Positions 24,633-33,229 of a stretch of 64,000 nucleotides of DNA are shown piece by piece (the first letter of the stretch is position 1; the number at the start of each line of letters is the position of its first letter). Both the position numbers and the translations under genes were made by a program. This DNA is from UBA11524 sp964383815 (GTDB taxonomy: Bacteria > Bacillota > Clostridia > Christensenellales > Aristaeellaceae), in NCBI GenBank assembly GCA_964383815.1, contig CAYLIC010000001.1, positions 114,102 to 178,101 on the forward strand, read 5' to 3'. The notes beneath the pieces are model-generated. The model was given only the letters and a program-made list of their open reading frames with translations, made no database searches and was not told the DNA's origin.

Positions 24633-26043
24633 GAAAAAAGAAAAGCGCCAGCAGGGTGAGGTGCGGGGGTTCAACAGGCTCAGTGCTGGGCTGCACAGCC
24701 TCATCAGCCGCGGGCTGAGCAACCTGCGCCTGTCGCTGACCTTCCGCATCGCCATTCACTACTGCTGGCAGCTTTTGTGCACCACGTTTTCCGTGTGCTT
24801 CATCGTTACGGCGATATTCGCCGGTGTGCAGTTTGTGGACATGCAGCGCACGGCCCAGCGCATTTGCGCCGCCACGCCGGACAGCGGCAGCCAGTATACC
24901 CAGCTGATTGTCCAGCGCAGCGGTGTTTCCGCCACGCTGACAGACTTGCCCTACCCCGCGGATTTTGGCGAAAGGTGCCAGCTGGTGGCGGATGTGGCGC
25001 TGACGCCGATGCTTGTTAGCACGACACCCACCCTGGTTTTTCCCGCCCAGTCCGCTGGCGGGCAGGTGGTGCACATTAGCTATGATCTGAGCTGGGCGCT
25101 GTATGTTTGGGGTTGGCTGATGCTGGCGGTGTTCATCTGCGATCTGGTGCGGATGCTGCACTTCCTCCGCAAGCGCAACCGGCTGGACAAGCGTGTGCTG
25201 GCACCCATCCGGGACATGACGGACATGGCTGCTACCCTCTCCGCCAGCAACCTTTCCAACCGCATTAACCTGGCTGGCACCAAGAACGAGCTGAAAGACC
25301 TGGCTACCGTTATCAACACCATGCTGGACCGCATTGAGCGCAGCTACAACAGCCAGAAGCAGTTTGTTTCCGATGCCTCTCACGAGCTTCGCACACCCAT
25401 CGCCGTCATACAGGGGTATATCAATATGCTTCAGCGCTGGGGCAAGGACGACCAGGAGGTGCTGGACGAGGGCATTACCGCCATCGCCCAGGAAACCGCC
25501 AGCATGAAAGACCTGGTGGAAAGCCTGCTGTTCCTTGCCCGGCATGACAAGAAAACCCTGATGATGGAAATGGAGCGCTTCGACCCCTGTGACCTGGTGG
25601 CAGAGCTGCACAAGGAGGCCGCCATGGTGACCCCGGAGGATCACTTCATCTGCCAGCCCATGGAGCACACCATCATCGAAGCGGACAGGAACATGGTTAA
25701 GCAGGTGATGCGCATCCTTTGCGACAATGCGGTGAAGTACACCCCCAAGGGCGGTACCATCACCATGGGTGTGGAGAGCTACCCCGGCGGCTGCACGCTG
25801 ATCCTTTCCGACAACGGCCCGGGTATTTCCCGGGAGGAGCTGCCGAAAATCTTCGACCGCTTCTACCGCAGCGATTCCGCCCGAAAGGCCGAGGGCGGCG
25901 GCCACGGCCTGGGGCTTTCCATTGCGCGAATCATCATTGTGGCCCACGGCGGTAAGATTCGCGTCCGCAGCAAGCTTGGCGAAGGCACCACCTTCTGCGT
26001 GGTGCTGCCGGAGCACCAGAGCAAGTTCAAAACCACCGCATAA
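24625..26043 (+). CDS. Sensor histidine kinase (HAMP, HisKA, HATPase_c)
   Basis: 472 residues from ATG 24625, overlapping the response regulator. Two TM helices (about residues 45-70 and 160-180) flank a roughly 90-residue extracytoplasmic sensor. A HAMP linker follows, then the H box DASHELRTPIAVIQGYI with the phosphorylated His, the N box DNAVKYTPKGG, and the G boxes DNGPGISREELPKIFDRFYR and GHGLGLSIARII. Complete orthodox kinase. It forms a pair with the upstream regulator by overlap. The ArlS-like layout is a comparison, not proof of the same signal. Confidence 0.95.
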   Translation: MSKKKEKRQQGEVRGFNRLSAGLHSLISRGLSNLRLSLTFRIAIHYCWQLLCTTFSVCFIVTAIFAGVQFVDMQRTAQRICAATPDSGSQYTQLIVQRSGVSATLTDLPYPADFGERCQLVADVALTPMLVSTTPTLVFPAQSAGGQVVHISYDLSWALYVWGWLMLAVFICDLVRMLHFLRKRNRLDKRVLAPIRDMTDMAATLSASNLSNRINLAGTKNELKDLATVINTMLDRIERSYNSQKQFVSDASHELRTPIAVIQGYINMLQRWGKDDQEVLDEGITAIAQETASMKDLVESLLFLARHDKKTLMMEMERFDPCDLVAELHKEAAMVTPEDHFICQPMEHTIIEADRNMVKQVMRILCDNAVKYTPKGGTITMGVESYPGGCTLILSDNGPGISREELPKIFDRFYRSDSARKAEGGGHGLGLSIARIIIVAHGGKIRVRSKLGEGTTFCVVLPEHQSKFKTTA

Positions 26044-26047
26044 AAAC

Positions 26048-26080
26048 GGCGGCTCACTCCACACGGAGCGGGCCGCCTTT
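26048..26080 (+). terminator. Terminator between kinase and glycosyltransferase genes
   Basis: GGCGGC (26048-26053) pairs with GCCGCC (26072-26077) with further internal pairing (CTCC/GGAG), followed by TTTTG. Lies between convergent genes. Confidence 0.7.
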
Positions 26081-26084
26081 TGCG

Positions 26085-27047
26085 TTATTCACCCTTGTTC
26101 AGCACCCGTTCGATGATGAACCTGGGGCGCCGCTTGCTTTCGCTGTAAATCTTGCCAATGTATTCGCCAATGACACCCAGGCTCAGCAGCTGAATGCCGC
26201 CAATCAGCCACACAGAGCCAATCATGGATGTCCAGCCTGCCTGTGCGCTGCCGGTCAGCTTGCTGATCAGCGCCCACAGCAGCATCACAATGCTGACGGT
26301 GAACACCACCACACCCAGGATCAGGATCAGGCGCATAGGCTTGACGCTGAAGGAGGTAATGCCATCAAAGGCAAAGGCCAGCATCTTCTTCAGCGGATAT
26401 TTGCTCTCTCCGGCAAAGCGCTCGTGCCGCTCATACTCCACCGTTGTCCAGGGGTAGCCAATCTGGGGCACAATGCCCCGAAGGAACAGGTTCACCTCTT
26501 CAAACTGGGACAGGCCTTCCAGGGCGCGCCTGCTCATCAGCCGGTAATCCGCATGGTTGAACACAATGTCCACACCCAAGGCCTTCATCACCTTGTAAAA
26601 GCCTTCCGCCGTAAAGCGCTTGAAGAAGGTGTCCGTCTGCCTGGAGGAGCGCACGCCATACACCACATCGTAGCCATTGTGATAGGCATCCACCATGGCA
26701 TCCACCGCGTCCACATCGTCCTGCAGGTCAGCATCCATGGAAATCACCATGTCGGCAAAGTTCACCGCCGTCATCAGGCCTGCCAGCAGGGCATTTTGGT
26801 GGCCCCGGTTGCGGCTCAGGTTCACACCGGAAAACACCTGGGGTGCTTCCCCGTGCAAGGAGGAGATAATCTCCCATGTCCTGTCCCTGGAGCCATCGTT
26901 GACAAACATCACCCGGCTCCTGTCGGAAATCTTTCCCTGGGCCTGCAGGCTCTCCACCTTGGCGCGGAGCCGCTTGGAGGTTTCCGGCAGCACGGCCTCC
27001 TCCTTGTAGCATGGCACGACAATGTACAGCGTATTTTCCTTCTTCAT
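26085..27047 (-). CDS. Family 2 glycosyltransferase, DPM1/GtrB-like
   Basis: 320 residues. The GT-A domain starts YIVVPCYKEEAVLPETSKRL. It carries the nucleotide-sugar motif DADLQDD (about residue 95) and the acceptor region DYRLMSRRALEGL. Two C-terminal TM helices (LILILGVVVFTVSIVMLLW and IGGIQLLSLGVIGEYIGKIY) are typical of polyprenyl-phosphate glycosyltransferases that load a sugar on a lipid carrier. ATG 27047 follows AGGAGG, and the gene starts 10 bases after the acyltransferase-like gene, so the two are one transcript. The sugar and final acceptor are unknown. Confidence 0.92.
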   Translation of the reverse strand: MKKENTLYIVVPCYKEEAVLPETSKRLRAKVESLQAQGKISDRSRVMFVNDGSRDRTWEIISSLHGEAPQVFSGVNLSRNRGHQNALLAGLMTAVNFADMVISMDADLQDDVDAVDAMVDAYHNGYDVVYGVRSSRQTDTFFKRFTAEGFYKVMKALGVDIVFNHADYRLMSRRALEGLSQFEEVNLFLRGIVPQIGYPWTTVEYERHERFAGESKYPLKKMLAFAFDGITSFSVKPMRLILILGVVVFTVSIVMLLWALISKLTGSAQAGWTSMIGSVWLIGGIQLLSLGVIGEYIGKIYSESKRRPRFIIERVLNKGE

Positions 27048-27057
27048 GCTGGCCTCC

Positions 27058-27720
27058 TTAGCGGTCCTCCTTGGGGACAAGGGTGCCGTTGTTCTTCCAA
27101 ATGTGCTTGGCAGGCACCACGCCGCGCACACAGGACAGGGGGTAAACATTGCTGTTCGGGCCAACCACGGTGCCCGGGTTCAGCACGCTGTTGCAGCCAA
27201 CCTCCACCCAGTCGCCCAGCATGGCGCCAAACTTCTTCACCCCGGTGGGAATCTCCTCGCCCTGGTTGTGCACCACCACCAGGGTCTTGTCCTGCTTCAC
27301 GTTGGAGGTGATGGAGCCTGCGCCCATGTGGGACTTGTAGCCCAGAATGCTGTCGCCCACATAGTTGTAATGGGGCGTCTGCACAGAATCGAAGAGAATC
27401 ACGTTCTTCAGCTCCACCGAGTTACCCACAACGCAGCCAGCGCCAACCAGGGCGGAACCGCGGATGAACGCGCAGTGGCGCACCTCTGTTTCCGGGCCGA
27501 TAATGCAGGGTGCGCCCAGGAACGCCGTGGGCGCAACCTGCGCCGTCCTGTGCACCCACACCTGGGGAGAAACCTGCCGGTAGCCGTCATCCAGCTTTTC
27601 GCCCAGGGCGATAATCATGTCCTTAATGCCCTTCAGGGCCTCCCAGGGATAGGTAAACTGGGCCAGATAATCCCTGGCCAGGGTATGTTCCAGGTCATAC
27701 ATATCGCGGATGGTCATCAT
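27058..27720 (-). CDS. Left-handed beta-helix (hexapeptide) acyl/nucleotidyl-transferase-like protein
   Basis: 220 residues from ATG 27720 (GGAG 10 bases upstream); the frame runs further upstream but without a site. After about 60 helical residues come hexapeptide repeats (VSPQVWVHRTAQVAPTAFLG onward), with the loop HYNYVGDSILGYKSHMGAGS and SNVKQDK, then WVEVGCNSVLNPGTVVGPNS. This looks like the C-terminal half of GlmU or sugar nucleotidyltransferases without the nucleotidyltransferase domain. A GlmU-type N- or O-acetyltransfer to a sugar phosphate is likely, but the substrate is not certain. Paired with the downstream glycosyltransferase. Confidence 0.85.
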   Translation of the reverse strand: MMTIRDMYDLEHTLARDYLAQFTYPWEALKGIKDMIIALGEKLDDGYRQVSPQVWVHRTAQVAPTAFLGAPCIIGPETEVRHCAFIRGSALVGAGCVVGNSVELKNVILFDSVQTPHYNYVGDSILGYKSHMGAGSITSNVKQDKTLVVVHNQGEEIPTGVKKFGAMLGDWVEVGCNSVLNPGTVVGPNSNVYPLSCVRGVVPAKHIWKNNGTLVPKEDR

Positions 27721-27774
27721 CGCAGGGTCACTCCTTCTGAATAGTCTTCCACCTTGTATTCGCCATGCAACGCA

Positions 27775-27808
27775 AAAAGTCCTCCACAAGCATTGCATTT
27801 GCGGAGGA
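27775..27808 (-). terminator. Terminator of the ABC exporter permease gene
   Basis: TCCTCCACAAG (27780-27790) pairs with TTTGCGGAGGA (27798-27808) with one mismatch. On the minus strand five Ts follow (27775-27779), and five Ts also lie on the plus side. Confidence 0.8.
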
Positions 27809-27820
27809 TTTTTGCATTTG

Positions 27821-29494
27821 TTACGCAGTGGGCTCCAGGGCAGCATAGCGCCTTTCGCCCACCAGGCGGAGCAGCACCAGTCCCAGGGCGGCTTCTGCCA
27901 CAACCACACCGGCGGAGGCCGCAAACCTTGTCACAGCCGTACCATTTATCTGCAGAACAGCCGGCACAATGGGCAGTGCGAACAGCGCCAGGCCCATCAG
28001 CATGCTGAAAACCACGTTGACACCCTGCTTGATGGCCTGGGTTTCGTTTGTCCAGTGCAGGTTGGGGCGCACAGCATCCAGCGTCAGGCTCAGGGTGGAG
28101 GCGGCAAAGCACAAAAGCAGCGCCAGCACAGCGCCTATGAGGATGGACGCCCACATGCCCGGCAGAATCACCAGCAGAATCACCATGCCAACAGCAACCG
28201 CCAGCAGGTCAATCAGCATACCCACCATGAGCTTGGCAGTCAGCTGCGTGCGGGCGGAGACAGGCAGCATCCGGCTGATGTACAGCCGCTTGCCCTCGCG
28301 GGAAACGGCTGTCGCCACTGCAGGATTCATAAAGCCAGCAAAACCCACTGCCGCAGCGCAGATCAGCCCGGCATCCAGGGGATGCAGCATGCCCGCCAGC
28401 CCACGCAGCTCCGCAATCAGGTCTACGCCTTCCCCGCTGGTGGAGGTGCCAACAATCAGCATCACCAGAATCAGCGGGAACATGAAAATGCTGTACAGGC
28501 TGTTGAAGGCGACGGTGGGGCTTTTCACCACGGCAGTCCATTCCCGGTGGAACAGGGACATCAGGGGTGTACGCTGGCGGTAGACCTTGTCCGCAACCTT
28601 TGCGTGACGCTTGCGGGTGCTGTGTTCACCCTGGCGCAGGCAGATGTCCAGGTATCCGCCGCCCAGCAGGCCCAGCGTAATCACCACTGCACCCAGGCAG
28701 CAGGCAGCATACAGCAGCCATTCTCCCCAGCTGCCCTGCAGGCCGTGCACCGCCCACAGGACAGGCGGGAAGGCGCTGGTCAGCAGGGTTAATATGCCCT
28801 CGTTGTCCAGCATCAGCTGCACGAAATACATGGCGCCCGCATCCTCGGGTATCTTCGGCAGCAGTGTGTTCTCCAACGCCAGAATGGCAACCACCATCAC
28901 AATGGAGAACACCGTGGCTGCCGCTTCCTTGTGCTTCGCCAAAGAGGAACACCGGGCCAGCGCGGTGGTGAGAAAGGTCACCACGCAAAGGGGCAGCGCA
29001 GGCGCCAGCAGGGTAATCACAGCCAGGCGCACATAATACAGCACGCCGCCGGAAAGGTGCATACCATACAAAACGCCCACCGGAAGCAGCACCGCAGCGG
29101 CAAAAAGCTCCTCCCAGAACCATACCTCCATGAGCTTTGCACCCATCACCGCCCGGGAGCGCACAGGCAGGTAGGCCATCCACTGGGTATCGTTGCTGAA
29201 ATACAGGCAGCTAAGCACCTGGAAAAAGCTGAACACCAGTGTGGTTATCAGGCACAGCAGCATGGCCATGCCCGGCAGCAGCGCCGCCTGGCGGAAGGTT
29301 TTCAGCAGGGCGAACAGCTTGATTTCCGCATAGACGGCAAAGCCAGCCACAAAACCCATGGCAACCACCACAAGCAGCGTGGTTACCAGGCGGCTTGAAT
29401 CCAGCTTGCCGTTTTCCTTGCGCCAGCTGCCTGCACGGAGCGCCGCCAGGCGGTTGCGCACCGTCAGCCCCAGGAGCAATCGGAAATCTCTCAT
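27821..29494 (-). CDS. ABC exporter permease, about 12 TM segments
   Basis: 557 residues with roughly a dozen hydrophobic helices and no ATPase domain. It begins MRDFRLLLGLTVRNRLAALR, a juxtamembrane start typical of ABC-2-like exporter permeases. It overlaps the upstream ATPase gene by ATGA, so the two form one exporter. Helices are grouped in two halves (about residues 38-260 and 330-550), separated by a charged cytoplasmic loop with RQGEHSTRKRHAKVADKVYR. Substrate unknown. Confidence 0.82.
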   Translation of the reverse strand: MRDFRLLLGLTVRNRLAALRAGSWRKENGKLDSSRLVTTLLVVVAMGFVAGFAVYAEIKLFALLKTFRQAALLPGMAMLLCLITTLVFSFFQVLSCLYFSNDTQWMAYLPVRSRAVMGAKLMEVWFWEELFAAAVLLPVGVLYGMHLSGGVLYYVRLAVITLLAPALPLCVVTFLTTALARCSSLAKHKEAAATVFSIVMVVAILALENTLLPKIPEDAGAMYFVQLMLDNEGILTLLTSAFPPVLWAVHGLQGSWGEWLLYAACCLGAVVITLGLLGGGYLDICLRQGEHSTRKRHAKVADKVYRQRTPLMSLFHREWTAVVKSPTVAFNSLYSIFMFPLILVMLIVGTSTSGEGVDLIAELRGLAGMLHPLDAGLICAAAVGFAGFMNPAVATAVSREGKRLYISRMLPVSARTQLTAKLMVGMLIDLLAVAVGMVILLVILPGMWASILIGAVLALLLCFAASTLSLTLDAVRPNLHWTNETQAIKQGVNVVFSMLMGLALFALPIVPAVLQINGTAVTRFAASAGVVVAEAALGLVLLRLVGERRYAALEPTA

Positions 29495-30228
29495 GCGTCC
29501 TCACCCTCCGCTTCGGTCAACTGGAGGAACAGTTCCTCCAGGCTGGAACCGGACTCCCCGGAGCGCAGCTGCTCCATGGTGCCCTTGGCCAGCACCTTGC
29601 CCTTGTCGATAATGGCAATCTCGTCGCAGAGCTTCTCGGCAACCTCCAGCACATGGGTGGAGAAGAACACCGTGTTGCCTGCCTGGCAGTGGCGGCGCAT
29701 CTCCTCCTTCAGCACATGGGCGGACTTGGGGTCCAGACCCACCATGGGCTCATCCAGCACCCATACGGGCGGGTTGTGGATCAGCGCGCCGATGATGGTC
29801 AGCTTCTGCTTCATGCCCCGGGAATAGGCGCGTATCTGCTCCCCTGCCGCATTATCCAATTCAAACAGCGCCAGGTATTTTTCAATGTGCTTCTTGCGGG
29901 CTGCCGCATCCACGCCGTACACATCCGCCATAAAGTTCAGGTATTCCAGTCCCGTCAGCCTGTCGTACAGCTCATGGGCATCGGGCACAAAGCCAATGAG
30001 CTGCTTGGCGGCAATAGGCTCCTTCGCCATGTCGTGCCCGCCAATCAGCACCCGGCCCGATGTGGGCGCAAGAATGCCCGTCATCAGCCGGATGGTGGTG
30101 GACTTGCCCGCGCCATTGGGGCCAATATAGCCAAACACCTTGCCTGTTTCCACTGTCAGGCACAGGTCATCCACCGCAGGGTTGGCGCTTTTGCCATAGG
30201 TTTTGGTAACATGCTCAAACTGAATCAT
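29491..30228 (-). CDS. ABC transporter ATP-binding protein
   Basis: 245 residues. Walker A GPNGAGKSTTIRL (about residues 37-49), Q-loop region IGFVPDAHELYDRLTGLEYL, signature YSRGMKQKL, Walker B VWVLDEPMVGLD with catalytic Glu, and H-loop FFSTHVLEVAEKL. This is the CcmA/DRA-like ATPase type that partners a separate permease. ATG 30228 has GGGAGG nine bases upstream; an in-frame extension to 30309 crosses the promoter and is rejected. It overlaps the permease gene. Confidence 0.95.
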   Translation of the reverse strand: MIQFEHVTKTYGKSANPAVDDLCLTVETGKVFGYIGPNGAGKSTTIRLMTGILAPTSGRVLIGGHDMAKEPIAAKQLIGFVPDAHELYDRLTGLEYLNFMADVYGVDAAARKKHIEKYLALFELDNAAGEQIRAYSRGMKQKLTIIGALIHNPPVWVLDEPMVGLDPKSAHVLKEEMRRHCQAGNTVFFSTHVLEVAEKLCDEIAIIDKGKVLAKGTMEQLRSGESGSSLEELFLQLTEAEGEDA

Positions 30229-30250
30229 TTCTTTCAACCTCCCATAGGGC

Positions 30251-30279
30251 ATGATAGCACAGCCATTTTCTGCTGTCCA
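30251..30279 (-). promoter_or_regulatory. Sigma-A promoter of the ABC exporter pair
   Basis: On the minus strand: TGGACA, a 17-base spacer, TATCAT preceded by TGC. The -10 is about 23 bases upstream of the ATPase start. Confidence 0.65.
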
Positions 30280-30292
30280 GTTTTGTGGGCGG

Positions 30293-30323
30293 AAAACGGC
30301 AGGTTTCACGCTCGAAACCTGCC
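30293..30323 (-). terminator. Terminator of the bceAB genes
   Basis: GGCAGGTTTC (30298-30307) pairs perfectly with GAAACCTGCC (30314-30323), with a 6-base loop. GTTTTCC follows on the minus strand, ten bases after the bceB stop. TTTT also follows on the plus side. Confidence 0.8.
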
Positions 30324-30333
30324 TTTTCCTGTC

Positions 30334-32364
30334 TTATTTATCCTTCCCGCCGCTAACGATGGTGTAGTAGGTATTGGAGGTAACCTTGTACACCACCGCA
30401 TACATCAGCCCAAAGCCTGCAAAGCAGCACAGGGTGACAACCACCGTTAGCGAAAGGTTGTTCAGCATAAACATCTTCAGCAGCTTCCACACCAGGGGAA
30501 AGGCAAAGGCCAGGTGCAGGCCTGCCAGCAAAAGCGGCGCAAAGAACACCGTCAGCACCTGAGAATTGATGGAGCGGCGTATCTCCCGGTTGGTCATGCC
30601 CACCTTCTGCATAATGGCAAACCGCTTCTGATCCTCATACCCTTCGCTGAGCTGCTTGTAGTAGATAATCAGCACCGCCGCGCTGATAAACACAATACCC
30701 AGCAATATTCCCAGGAAGAACATGCCCCCATAGGTGCCGTAGAAGTCCTCCCGCTCGTGCTCCCGCACGCCGATGTAGAAGGAGTAGCCGCCCGTTCCAT
30801 CCCGGGGGAAGGACAGCGCCTGCATGCTGTTCATCAGCCTGTCGTACATGGCGGATTTCTCCGCCGCCGTACCATTCATGTTGAAGGAATAACCCCAGTA
30901 CATGGTCATGCCCATGTTACCAATGCCGTTGTAGCTGGGCACCAGGTGGCTGGTCACGGCAAAAATGTCCGGCGTAATCAGCGTGATGGCAGAGAACATG
31001 TAATTGTTGCTGCTGCCCAGGTTCAGGGTGTCCTTCAGGGTAGCTGCAACCTTCAGCGGCTGGCCAGCCTGAATGGTGAAGGTATCGTAATCAAATTTCA
31101 CGTCCCGGTTCAATAGCAGGCATTCGCCTGGCTCCAGGGTTATGGCTTCACCTGCAATCCGGTTGTAATCCACCAGGGAAACCACGTTCAGGTAGCCCAC
31201 GTCGTTATAGTCCACCTGGCTTTGCTCCACGGAGGCAGAGTCAATGACGATACCCTCCTCCGTAAACATCCCAACCGCCTCCACCCAGGCATACTCCTGC
31301 ACGTCTGTCTGGTTGGGCGCCAGCTGCTGCAAAAGTGCCCGGCGGGGTGCATAGGCCTCCTCGGTCAGGTTGCTCCTGTCGCTGGTGGAGGCATAAAGGG
31401 TTACATCAGTGGGATACCGGGCCAGCAGGGAGTCCTCTGCGCCCATGTACAGGCTCAACACGGCAGAAAGCATCACCAGCACAATGGTCAGCAGAATGCA
31501 GATGGAAGCCAGGCCTGCACCATTGCGCTTCATACGGAAGGCCATGGTGCTGACAGACACAAAGTGGTTGGACTTGTAGTAATAGCGCTTGCTGCGCTGC
31601 ATCAGCCTGCACAGGGCCACGCTGCCTGCAATGAACAGCAGATACGTTGCCACAATCACCATCAGCACCGCGTAGAAGAACGCCTCCAGGGCCTTCAGGG
31701 GATTGGCAATGGACACCGCATCGTGATAGGCCCAGGCCAGCAGCCCCAGGCCCGCAAGCGCCAGCACCCAGTTGGCCCTGGGCGGCTTTTCACCCGCCTG
31801 CACCGAGCGCAGCAGCTGGAGTGGATCACTGCGCCAGGCCTTCAGCACGGCGCCCAACAGAATCAGCAGGTATATGCCGCCATACCACAGGGCCGTGGTT
31901 TTCATGCCGGCAAGGTTCACATGCAGGTCATAGCCCACATCAGCGTTGATAAGCCGCAGCATGCCTGCCTCCGCCAGCTTTTCCAGCGCAAGGCCCAGTG
32001 CCAGACCCATGAGAATGGATGCCGCTGCCGTCAGCAGGTTTTCCACCAGCATCAGGCAGCTCAGGTGCTTTTTGCCCATGCCCAGCACATTGTACAGGCC
32101 AAACTCGGCATTTCTTTGCCGCAGGATGAATCGGCTGCAATAGAACAGGAAGAGCAGCGAGAACAGCAGCACCACATCCGCCCCAAAGGGCATCATGGTG
32201 CGCAGGGTGCCGCCGCCCTTGATTTCCTTTAATATGGGTGTGGCGGACAGGGCGGTGAGGATGTAGTGCATCATCACCATCACGCTGCCGATGAGCATGT
32301 AGGGAACATACAGCTTCCGGTTCTTTCGGATGCCGTCCATGGCCAGCCTGAAGTACAGCTTCAT
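30334..32364 (-). CDS. bceB: BceB-type ABC permease (FtsX family)
   Basis: 676 residues in the BceB pattern: one N-terminal helix (MVMMHYILTALS), helix groups around residues 55-165 and 200-310, and a large extracytoplasmic domain of about 200 residues (roughly 330-540, with YNRIAGEAITLEPGECLLLN). Terminal helices lie at about 550-670, and FILRQRNAEFGLYNVLGMGKK is the family's coupling region. BceAB systems detach antimicrobial peptides from lipid II-cycle intermediates and also act as the sensor for BceS. It overlaps bceA by four bases (ATGA). Confidence 0.93.
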   Translation of the reverse strand: MKLYFRLAMDGIRKNRKLYVPYMLIGSVMVMMHYILTALSATPILKEIKGGGTLRTMMPFGADVVLLFSLLFLFYCSRFILRQRNAEFGLYNVLGMGKKHLSCLMLVENLLTAAASILMGLALGLALEKLAEAGMLRLINADVGYDLHVNLAGMKTTALWYGGIYLLILLGAVLKAWRSDPLQLLRSVQAGEKPPRANWVLALAGLGLLAWAYHDAVSIANPLKALEAFFYAVLMVIVATYLLFIAGSVALCRLMQRSKRYYYKSNHFVSVSTMAFRMKRNGAGLASICILLTIVLVMLSAVLSLYMGAEDSLLARYPTDVTLYASTSDRSNLTEEAYAPRRALLQQLAPNQTDVQEYAWVEAVGMFTEEGIVIDSASVEQSQVDYNDVGYLNVVSLVDYNRIAGEAITLEPGECLLLNRDVKFDYDTFTIQAGQPLKVAATLKDTLNLGSSNNYMFSAITLITPDIFAVTSHLVPSYNGIGNMGMTMYWGYSFNMNGTAAEKSAMYDRLMNSMQALSFPRDGTGGYSFYIGVREHEREDFYGTYGGMFFLGILLGIVFISAAVLIIYYKQLSEGYEDQKRFAIMQKVGMTNREIRRSINSQVLTVFFAPLLLAGLHLAFAFPLVWKLLKMFMLNNLSLTVVVTLCCFAGFGLMYAVVYKVTSNTYYTIVSGGKDK

Positions 32365-33125
32365 GCCCGGTCACCACCTGTCGCCAGCATGGTCAGCGTG
32401 TCAGAGATGCGCTGGTACAGCTTTTCGTTGGTGTCCTCGCCCCTGTACAGCTGGTGGAACACCTCGCCATCCTTGATGAACAGCACCCGGGAGGCATGGC
32501 TTGCCGCCCTGGCGGAATGGGTCACCATCAGGATGGTCTGTCCCAGCCGGTGCAGGTCGCTGAAAACCCGCAGCAGCTCATCGGTGGACTTGGAGTCCAG
32601 GGCGCCGGTGGGCTCATCGGCTAAAATCAGCTTGGGGTGGGTAATCAGTGCCCGGGCAACAGCCGCCCGCTGCTTTTGCCCGCCGGAAACCTCATAGGGG
32701 TACTTCTTCAGCAAATCACTGATGCCCAGCTGCAGGGCGATGGGCCCCAGGTATTGCCGCATTTCCCGGTAACCCTTGCCCGCCAGCACCATGGGCAGAA
32801 AAATATTGTCCTCCAGGGTGAAGGTATCCAGCAGGTTAAACTCCTGGAACACAAACCCCAGATTGTCCCTGCGGAAGGCTGCCACAGCCGATTCCTTAAT
32901 GGAGGCCAGGTTCTGTCCGTCCAGCACGACACTGCCGCTGGTGGGCCTGTCCAGCGCCGCCAGAATGTTCAGCAGGGTTGTCTTGCCGGAGCCGGACTCC
33001 CCCATGATAGCTACATACTCTCCCTCCTCCACGGAGAAGGTCACGCTGCGCAGGGCCTCCACCCTGGCGCCGCCCAGGCGGGTGGTGTATACCTTTTGCA
33101 AATGGTCAACTTCCAGCATACTCAT
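32361..33125 (-). CDS. bceA: BceA-type ABC ATP-binding protein
   Basis: 254 residues. Walker A GESGSGKTTLLNI, Q-loop NLGFVFQEFNLLDTFTLEDN, signature VSGGQKQRAAVARAL, Walker B LILADEPTGALDSKS, H-loop MVTHSARAASHASR. All motifs are of the MacB/BceA class. GAAGGAGG lies 11 bases before the first ATG. Separated from bceS by a 104-bp regulatory gap containing a BceR-like box, so the transporter can be induced independently of the regulator genes. Confidence 0.95.
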   Translation of the reverse strand: MSMLEVDHLQKVYTTRLGGARVEALRSVTFSVEEGEYVAIMGESGSGKTTLLNILAALDRPTSGSVVLDGQNLASIKESAVAAFRRDNLGFVFQEFNLLDTFTLEDNIFLPMVLAGKGYREMRQYLGPIALQLGISDLLKKYPYEVSGGQKQRAAVARALITHPKLILADEPTGALDSKSTDELLRVFSDLHRLGQTILMVTHSARAASHASRVLFIKDGEVFHQLYRGEDTNEKLYQRISDTLTMLATGGDRA

Positions 33126-33153
33126 GGCTCATTACCTCCTTCTTACAGGTACC

Positions 33154-33162
33154 ATCATAGCA
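33154..33162 (-). promoter_or_regulatory. Extended -10 of the bceAB promoter
   Basis: On the minus strand: TGC followed by TATGAT, about 30 bases from the bceA start. There is no good -35, as expected of a promoter needing an activator. Confidence 0.5.
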
Positions 33163-33211
33163 AAAGAGGGAAACGCAAGCCATCGAATTGGCTTACAATT
33201 TCCCCGGAAAT

Positions 33212-33227
33212 CTTACATTTGCGTAAG
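33212..33227. promoter_or_regulatory. Predicted BceR operator upstream of bceAB
   Basis: CTTACATTTGCGTAAG, a palindrome. It fits the BceR-type box TnACA-N4-TGTnA with one mismatch (TTACA-TTTG-CGTAA). Centred about 60 bases upstream of the TATGAT -10. A second inverted repeat, CAAGCC/GGCTTAC, lies between them around 33177-33197. Confidence 0.55.
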
Positions 33228-33229
33228 GT

